This document shows, in pieces, positions 58,665 through 64,000 of a stretch of DNA of 64,000 nt. Under the pieces are notes generated by a model that worked only from the letters and a program-made list of their open reading frames with translations, was not told where the DNA came from and searched no databases. The DNA is taken from contig JAIUOF010000007.1 of the NCBI GenBank assembly GCA_020161355.1, positions 124,001 through 188,000 of the forward strand, read 5' to 3'. A program made the position numbers and the translations under genes. This DNA comes from Bacteroidota bacterium. Lineage in GTDB: Bacteria > Bacteroidota > Bacteroidia > Cytophagales > Spirosomataceae. Numbering within the stretch: the first letter of the stretch is position 1; each line of letters opens with the position of its first letter.

Positions 58665-59612
58665 TTTCCTTTCCATATTTTGTAATAAAAATCCCTTCAT
58701 CAGTCTTTTCAAAAACTCGTTGGTATCAATTCCAATGCCGATTTCTGCATTAGGCGGTATGGTTTCATCTACCCTGGTAAAACCTTTGTCATCCACATAG
58801 GTATGGATTTTTTTGGTTTTAAAAAGCTCAGGAAATATGATCATACCAATGGCCACAGGGTCAAATAGGGTAGGGGTTTCGTTGCCCCAAAGTACATATA
58901 AAGCACTCAATGCATTGGTCAGAGGTGACTGTCGCATGAGTAACAAATCTCTTTTGGTTTTGTCGAGTTTAACCATAGCGGTTACGTCAAGACCAGCATA
59001 TACGATATCTGCCCCTGAGTTTACAAATTTTTTAGAAGCCGGAATGTCCACTTTTACATTCCATTCTGCATGGATTTCGGCGGTGGTGTTGTAGCCTACA
59101 TAAAACGAACCAAACATGGCATAAATCTTTTTTGCCAGTTTCAAAGCCTGAGGATCCTTGTCTATCACATCAGCCATATTGGTGACAGGTCCTACCGAAA
59201 TCACAATGACCTCCTTGGGGTATTTCCTGATATTTTCGATGATGAAATCTGCAGCAGACTGTTTGATTGGTTTTAGCTTTTCAAAGCCTTGTGCCCAGTA
59301 ATATTGCTCTGCATACCAATTGGCTCTTGCATCAATATTAGAAGTATTTCGACCTAATGCGACAGGAATGTGCCCCTGTCCGGTTTCATAGAGCATTTTT
59401 AGCACTACTTTTGCCCTGTCATCAGTCCGGCCATAGCAGGTGGTTATGCCTAAAATCTCAAATTTATCCTGATGGGTCAGTAGTGTCGCCAAAGCAAAAG
59501 CATCGTCAATATCATCACCCATATCACAATCAAAAATCACTTTTTGTCTGGCATTTTGGGCATTGATATTGAGTGAAATGGAAATCAAAAACAGGGTAAA
59601 TATTTTTCTCAT
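58659..59612 (-). CDS. Exported nucleoside hydrolase
   Basis: The 317-residue protein splits nucleosides into base and ribose. It has the calcium-binding signature DCDMGDDIDDAFA (28-40) and a PVTNMADVIDKD motif later, with NAEWNVKVD-like sequence (AEIHAEWNVKVDIPA) at the active-site loop. A signal peptide (MRKIFTLFLISISLNINAQ) implies export. The downstream gene order is ADP-ribosylglycohydrolase-family and then a GRP transporter, and ribokinase lies upstream. Substrate preference is not readable. Confidence 0.92.
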   Translation of the reverse strand: MRKIFTLFLISISLNINAQNARQKVIFDCDMGDDIDDAFALATLLTHQDKFEILGITTCYGRTDDRAKVVLKMLYETGQGHIPVALGRNTSNIDARANWYAEQYYWAQGFEKLKPIKQSAADFIIENIRKYPKEVIVISVGPVTNMADVIDKDPQALKLAKKIYAMFGSFYVGYNTTAEIHAEWNVKVDIPASKKFVNSGADIVYAGLDVTAMVKLDKTKRDLLLMRQSPLTNALSALYVLWGNETPTLFDPVAIGMIIFPELFKTKKIHTYVDDKGFTRVDETIPPNAEIGIGIDTNEFLKRLMKGFLLQNMERKD

Positions 59613-59670
59613 ATTTTATTCAAAATTATTTTAGTAAATATTCTTTTGCCAAAAGTTGAATGATGTCAGC

Positions 59671-60570
59671 CTAAAAAAGCTCGTTCCTGTATGGCATCGA
59701 AGCCTGAGCTCCCATTCGGGTGACCGAGATTGATGCAGCTTTACAGGCAAAAGCCACCGCCTCTTCCATAGTTTTTCCATCCAAAATCGCAACTGAAAGT
59801 GCTCCGTTAAAGCAGTCACCAGCAGCGGTAGTATCCATAGCCGAAACTTTCTCGGTGGCTATCATTCCATCAAAACTGTCAGATTTCAAAAATGCACCTT
59901 TCGAGCCAAGTGTGATAATTACATTTTTCACCCCTTTCGAAATCAGGACATCTGCGGCTTCCCGTGCCGAATCCATATCTGTTACTTTTACTCCGGTCAG
60001 GATTTCTGCTTCTGTTTCATTGGGAGTAATTGCGAAAAGATTGCTGAATATTTCTTCAGGCAATTCTGCTGCCGGGGCCGGGTTCAGAATAGTTTTTAGG
60101 CCATAATTTGATGCAGTTTCTATAGCATGTGCTACCGTTTCAATTGGAGTTTCGAGCTGGGCTAATAATATATCTCCACTCTGAAAGACTAAACTGGCCT
60201 TGTTTATCTCTTCGATAGAAAGCGAACCATTGGCACCGGAGGCTACGGTGATACTGTTTTCGCCTTTGGCATCTACATTTATCAAAGCTACGCCGGAGGG
60301 TAAATCAGGATCAGTGAAAATAAATGAAGTATCTATTCCTTCAGTATCAAATTGCTTTAGGGCCTGGTCCCCAAAAATGTCATTACCAACTTTACAAACA
60401 AAGACGGTTTTTCCTCCTAATCTGGCGGCTGCCACTGCCTGATTGGCACCTTTTCCACCGGCATTCATCAGAAATTGGCCACCCAGAACAGTCTCTCCGG
60501 GTGCCGGTAGTTTTTGGGCTTTTACCACCATGTCGGTATTTGAGCTGCCGACTACGATTATCTTATTCAA
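59671..60570 (-). CDS. rbsK: Ribokinase
   Basis: The 299-residue PfkB-family enzyme phosphorylates ribose. Motifs: GGKGANQ (38-44) for sugar and an ATP/anion-hole segment D246-TTAAG-D252 with the catalytic base D252 (the usual DTTGAGD has a Gly to Ala change). No signal peptide: cytoplasmic. It is the first gene of the minus-strand salvage cluster, 58 bases before the nucleoside hydrolase gene. Confidence 0.94.
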   Translation of the reverse strand: MNKIIVVGSSNTDMVVKAQKLPAPGETVLGGQFLMNAGGKGANQAVAAARLGGKTVFVCKVGNDIFGDQALKQFDTEGIDTSFIFTDPDLPSGVALINVDAKGENSITVASGANGSLSIEEINKASLVFQSGDILLAQLETPIETVAHAIETASNYGLKTILNPAPAAELPEEIFSNLFAITPNETEAEILTGVKVTDMDSAREAADVLISKGVKNVIITLGSKGAFLKSDSFDGMIATEKVSAMDTTAAGDCFNGALSVAILDGKTMEEAVAFACKAASISVTRMGAQASMPYRNELF

Positions 60571-60747
60571 GGTTTTATCAAAATATTACTCAATAAAGTG
60601 ATATTTTTTGGAATTTGAAAACAATGAGAAAGCAATTTTTAGGTTTTTGGAATTTTAAAATTTAACTCAGGTTATTTTCAATATTAATCCTTCGGGAAAG
60701 TGTATTCTAATTTGAGTTAATTTAGAAATTCATTTTTAAAAAGGAAT

Positions 60748-61515
60748 TCATAAAAAGGGTGCTTTATGAAAAGTCCTCAAAGTTTTACTGTGAACTTTTG
60801 GCAACAAGACAAATTTTAAGATTGAGAAAGGCTTAAACCGTCTGATTTTAGCATAGAACATTATCACAGGCTTAAAAAATGAATGCATTTCGATGGGTTT
60901 TATTTCTTTGAGTTCAATAGGGAGAAGTTCTTTTTGAACTTCCAGCATGATGCAATTTCTGACAATACCCAGATTATTTCGGTAAGCTTCAAAAAGTTGA
61001 TCACTAAAATTGCTTCTTAAATAATTAGTTTTCAGGCTTTTGGTTCTGAGATTCTTCCAGTCTTCAAAATTTTCCGGCAAATCGCTTATTCCCATTTTGT
61101 CTCCGACCCGACGGAATACTTCAAATATTTCCTCCTTTTCAGCCAGAGGAAGTGTATGATTTAGCAGCTCAGTTGCAGAAATAGTGTATTCGATAAGCAT
61201 GTAGAGCACATCCTGATAGGCCAAGTTAGGTATTGTAAAACCACGGCTATTTTCAACATTGACATGGATGTTTTTCATCATGCTCAAAGTTTGTTCTGCT
61301 TTTGATTTCTCCTCAAAAATGATTTTTTGGGCATAAGCCACCGTCGAAAACAACCTCCCGATAGGGTCATTTGGTAGTTTTCCGGTAAAAAACAACCAGT
61401 CAACAGATTTGTGAAGGGCAAATTCTCCGGCACAAGCTCCGAAAATAAACAGAATGCAGTCGGCATCAGACCAGATTTTCCTGACTACTGAATCAGTTTT
61501 TACAAAATATTCCAT
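60748..61515 (-). CDS. MpaB-like oxygenase (DUF2236 family)
   Basis: The 255-residue protein has the DUF2236/MpaB pattern (SDADCILFIFGACAGEFALH; DPIGRLFSTVAYAQKIIFEE), a group that includes fungal MpaB and rubber oxygenase (heme-dependent). It is 7 bases after the DUF2809 gene on the same strand, the third gene of a tightly packed operon. Its substrate is unknown. Confidence 0.75.
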   Translation of the reverse strand: MEYFVKTDSVVRKIWSDADCILFIFGACAGEFALHKSVDWLFFTGKLPNDPIGRLFSTVAYAQKIIFEEKSKAEQTLSMMKNIHVNVENSRGFTIPNLAYQDVLYMLIEYTISATELLNHTLPLAEKEEIFEVFRRVGDKMGISDLPENFEDWKNLRTKSLKTNYLRSNFSDQLFEAYRNNLGIVRNCIMLEVQKELLPIELKEIKPIEMHSFFKPVIMFYAKIRRFKPFSILKFVLLPKVHSKTLRTFHKAPFL

Positions 61516-61521
61516 TGTTTG

Positions 61522-61917
61522 TCAGTGTTTTGTGGGTTTGAAATATGATGGTAAAAGAAATTGCCATAAAAAGGAGTATTCAAATATCAGAATCGCTAAT
61601 ATTCCTAATGTGTAAGCCAAAATATCACCCCATGCAAAACTGTTTCCGATTACAATGGCCAACACCTTGTATTTAATCAATCCGGTGATTTCAATAAACT
61701 TAAAATATTGGAGCATTTCAATAATATAGGCTATGGAAAGGCAAAAGAAAGCCGTTTTAATGATGTTGGAGGTGAATATTCTGAAAGAAGAATACATCAA
61801 AATCACCACCAGAAAATCCCCAAAAAATGGCCGGACGAAACTATCATGCACGAAAAGGGCAATGAGGGTTTCGGTAATAAATAAAATTATTGTAATAATG
61901 AGATACTTCAGGTTCAT
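61522..61917 (-). CDS. DUF2809 membrane protein (131 aa)
   Basis: The ATG at 61917 overlaps the TGA of the upstream DUF4173 gene (ATGA), so translation is coupled. The protein has four hydrophobic segments and the DUF2809 pattern (FVHDSFVRPFFGDFLVVILM; VIGNSFAWGDILAYTLGILA). Function is unknown. A longer start at 61977 would lie inside the preceding gene. Confidence 0.88.
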   Translation of the reverse strand: MNLKYLIITIILFITETLIALFVHDSFVRPFFGDFLVVILMYSSFRIFTSNIIKTAFFCLSIAYIIEMLQYFKFIEITGLIKYKVLAIVIGNSFAWGDILAYTLGILAILIFEYSFLWQFLLPSYFKPTKH

Positions 61918-63326
61918 GGCTTTGTGGTATTTAGAAATTGATTGAATTGATAGTCGGCAAAATTCCACGATAGCCATGTATATTTTTCCTGGTCACTTTT
62001 ATAGAGTTTTAGGAAAACCATCTCTTCGTCTTTAAAATCAGGATGATATTTTTTGATGACAGGCAAAACCCTCACCGATAAGCTTTTAACATAATTCAGA
62101 TCACAATCAGGTCTTTTTAGGTTGTTTTCAGCGATGATTGCATCAAAGTTAATAAAACTCAATAGCAGACCCAAAGCCATGAGAGCCCAGGAATTTGAAA
62201 TAAGTATATACCTTAAATTGAGTTTTTTGTAGATTTTCAGAGTCATTGTAATCAAGCCAATGAGGGTAATGATGAGAAATACTCCCACGCCGATTCTCTT
62301 GCGAGTAAGGCCATACATTTCGATGTATTTATAGTTTCTGATAAACACCGAGATCAGGAGAAGTACATTTTGGCCAATCCACAAAAACGAAAGCAGGGCA
62401 AGTCTTTTTTGATTTTTATGAAAATTGAGCTCTCCCTTGAAGAAGAAAATCAACACTATTATTGAAAGTAAGATGCTGAATATGAGCAAGTAAGTGCCTG
62501 AATGAACCAGCTTTGACATTTGAGGTGCGGTGGTGCCTTCCAAATTGAGCCATAAATATTCAATGTCAATCATATTTACGAAAAACAACAAAATATTGAG
62601 CAATACCATTGTGGAAAATGCGGTCAGATATAAATTGGTAGATTTTGAAGCTGTTTCACGATAAAGTTTTACTTCCTTATTAGTTAAAAAGTCCCGGGCA
62701 AATCCGATTTCGTGCTTAAAAAAGATGGCATTCAATATTATGAATCCGAAGAACGTATATAGGGTTCTTTGGATAGAAAAGGATGGAAATTTTTCAAAAA
62801 ACAAAGTGATAATATCTTTAAGAAATATTGTTTTTTCTTCAAAAACTGGATTGGCGTTTTGGAAAATTATCAAAAATATGATAAATAAAATTACAGGTAT
62901 GATGCTGATTTTTAGTCCTTTCAATACTTTACTTAGAAGTACATTTCGTGGAGCGAAATTTTCAAATAACTGCGAGATGGGCTCGGTAATATATCTGAAA
63001 CTCAGGAGTAATCTCACCGCAAATGCCAGACCGCCACTCACTGCTGAATTTATCGACGGCAATGCGGCGTAGCCTAGTACTATGCTCATCACCAGTAAGT
63101 TGATAATAATACTAAAGTCAGAATTTACTAATACTACGGCTAAAGACGATAAAATACCTACAACAAGCAGAGCGAATGTTTTATAGGTTTTGGGTAGATA
63201 AATAAAGCTTAAGGACAGGAGCAAGAGGTTAAAAATAAACAGGTTAATGCCGATATTTTCTCTCCAAAAAAAGAAATAATACACCGTAAGACAGCCGTAA
63301 AATGAGAGGAGCTTAAAGTTTTTCAT
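61914..63326 (-). CDS. DUF4173 membrane protein
   Basis: This 470-residue protein has about ten hydrophobic segments and the DUF4153/DUF4173 pattern (SIVLGYAALPSINSAVSGGL; YGLTRKRIGVGVFLIITLIG), and a soluble C-terminal tail of about 80 residues (DCDLNYVKSLSVRVLPVIKK) that is probably cytoplasmic or periplasmic. It is the first gene of an operon and its upstream region carries two copies of a palindromic operator. Confidence 0.85.
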   Translation of the reverse strand: MKNFKLLSFYGCLTVYYFFFWRENIGINLFIFNLLLLSLSFIYLPKTYKTFALLVVGILSSLAVVLVNSDFSIIINLLVMSIVLGYAALPSINSAVSGGLAFAVRLLLSFRYITEPISQLFENFAPRNVLLSKVLKGLKISIIPVILFIIFLIIFQNANPVFEEKTIFLKDIITLFFEKFPSFSIQRTLYTFFGFIILNAIFFKHEIGFARDFLTNKEVKLYRETASKSTNLYLTAFSTMVLLNILLFFVNMIDIEYLWLNLEGTTAPQMSKLVHSGTYLLIFSILLSIIVLIFFFKGELNFHKNQKRLALLSFLWIGQNVLLLISVFIRNYKYIEMYGLTRKRIGVGVFLIITLIGLITMTLKIYKKLNLRYILISNSWALMALGLLLSFINFDAIIAENNLKRPDCDLNYVKSLSVRVLPVIKKYHPDFKDEEMVFLKLYKSDQEKYTWLSWNFADYQFNQFLNTTKP

Positions 63327-63343
63327 AATATTTAGATTAAAAG

Positions 63344-63420
63344 TACTTTGAAAAACAAAGTAAGATTACAAAAAATAAAACCCGTAAGGGTTGTTGTAAA
63401 AGTACTTTGTGTTGCAAAGT
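63344..63420. promoter_or_regulatory. Two copies of a TACTTTG-N5-CAAAGT(A/G) palindrome
   Basis: Copy 1: TACTTTG-AAAAA-CAAAGTA (63344-63362). Copy 2: TACTTTG-TGTTG-CAAAGTG (63403-63421). They are 59 bases apart and 18 and 77 bases upstream of the DUF4173 start. Similar sites occur before PadR-controlled genes in Bacteroidota. Between them AACCC-GTAA-GGGTT forms a small hairpin (63379-63392). Confidence 0.75.
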
Positions 63421-63606
63421 GAATAAAATATTTTATTATTTCCAAGAGTTGATTGAATATTTTTTGATGAATTTAAAATATTGTTTTAATCATAGTAAAA
63501 CAAAAACAAAATTGATGACTTCAATCTTTAGAATGAATAAGATTATGCTTTGGTCCTTTTAGTTTAAAATGCTTCTTTTATTTTAATTTTTTTTGCAAAA
63601 AAAATG

Positions 63607-63614
63607 TAGTTTTG
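63607..63614 (+). promoter_or_regulatory. -7 element of the last gene's promoter
   Basis: TAGTTTTG matches TAnnTTTG and lies 19 bases before the ATG at 63634. The rest of the gap 63422-63606 is AT-rich without a gene. Confidence 0.5.
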
Positions 63615-63633
63615 GCAAGCCTAAAACTATCAC

Positions 63634-64000
63634 ATGAATAAGTCGCTTTTCTTTTTACTGTTTTTGTCTTTTTTCTCCATAAAAGCACAGATTTGGATTA
63701 ACTATAAAGACAATTCATCCAAAGTTGATGGCGACTTAAGTGATTGGCCATCACTAAAATATTCTTTTCGGCAGACTTCACACCAAGTGAAATCTTCTAA
63801 CCTTCTTCGCTATGATTTTGGTTTTGATGAAACCTATCTCTATGGTGTTTTTCAGGTAAAAGATAAGCACCTCACTGACCTTGCCAAAGACAAAAGTGGT
63901 AGCCCCCGGCTTACATTTAATGATGGAATAGAGTTTTATATTGATACCCGGAATAATAGTAAAACATCAATGGATGGGGATGATTATCAACTAATTATTG
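63634..64000 (+). CDS. Exported CBM9-like protein (N-terminal part, cut by window end)
   Basis: The frame runs from the ATG at 63634 to the window end without a stop. A signal peptide (MNKSLFFLLFLSFFSIKA) precedes a carbohydrate-binding family 9-like domain: VDGDLSDWPSLKYSF, YDFGFDETYLYGVFQVKD and LTFNDGIEFYIDTRNN are typical of CBM9/DUF5916 proteins. The full length and any enzymatic domain are not visible. Confidence 0.8.
   Translation, partial: MNKSLFFLLFLSFFSIKAQIWINYKDNSSKVDGDLSDWPSLKYSFRQTSHQVKSSNLLRYDFGFDETYLYGVFQVKDKHLTDLAKDKSGSPRLTFNDGIEFYIDTRNNSKTSMDGDDYQLII

Overview
The window looks like a chromosome segment of a Bacteroidota bacterium, most likely order Cytophagales (family left open). 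The reasons are the AT-rich intergenic DNA, promoter elements of the TAnnTTTG type, a SusC-style TonB receptor with a carboxypeptidase-regulatory N-terminus, many exported proteins with short Bacteroidota-type signal peptides, three large exported proteins sharing a type IX secretion (T9SS)-like C-terminus, and the rsfS-ftsH pair beside birA. This assignment is inferred from gene content only.

Layout. 0-9.3 kb: the 3' end of mutS, two small proteins, an exported GH2 beta-galactosidase, tRNA-Pro(GGG) with a clear promoter and terminator, and a TonB receptor flanked by two polytopic membrane proteins. 9.3-14.5 kb: an accessory island. Short orphan genes of unknown function alternate with copies of a dispersed element of about 160-245 bp whose two ends are hairpins built on the same core (CAGAGTC...GACTCTG). 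At least two genes have their 3' ends formed by element sequence. An L-serine dehydratase gene lies inside the island on the opposite strand. 14.5-25.4 kb: surface and exported proteins, namely an ELWxxDGT-repeat protein, a 1255-residue metalloprotease with lectin-like and SprB-type repeats, a lipoprotein, a DmpA-type peptidase and a WG-repeat protein.

25.6-30.5 kb: a trehalase/MFS transporter operon divergent from an AraC regulator, then a two-gene toxin-antitoxin-like module (XRE plus FWDxD-domain protein, and an AbiEii-type nucleotidyltransferase) with a palindromic operator set inside its own promoter. 30.5-42.3 kb: lysS, a GHL10 lipoprotein, a DinB-family gene with a one-base frameshift overlapping a PD-(D/E)XK-type nuclease gene, a thioredoxin/Cys-rich repeat fusion with a 465-bp tandem duplication, a NodB-type deacetylase, a GH63-like enzyme and birA. 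42.3-54.8 kb: mostly housekeeping genes: rsfS, ftsH, an MG2-domain protein, ggt, a MacB-like permease, a universal stress protein, argS, yicC and a DUF4126 membrane protein.

54.8-64 kb: an Lrp/AsnC regulator; a minus-strand nucleoside/ribose salvage cluster (ribokinase, exported nucleoside hydrolase, exported ADP-ribosylglycohydrolase-family protein, GRP-type sugar transporter); a tightly coupled operon (DUF4173, DUF2809, MpaB-like oxygenase) preceded by two copies of a TACTTTG-N5-CAAAGT(A/G) palindrome; and the start of a CBM9-like exported protein cut by the window edge.

The most unusual region is 9.3-14.5 kb. Its gene/element/gene/element pattern resembles a cassette array carried by a REPIN- or MITE-like repeat. 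No recombinase or transposase is visible in the window, so how it spreads is unknown.
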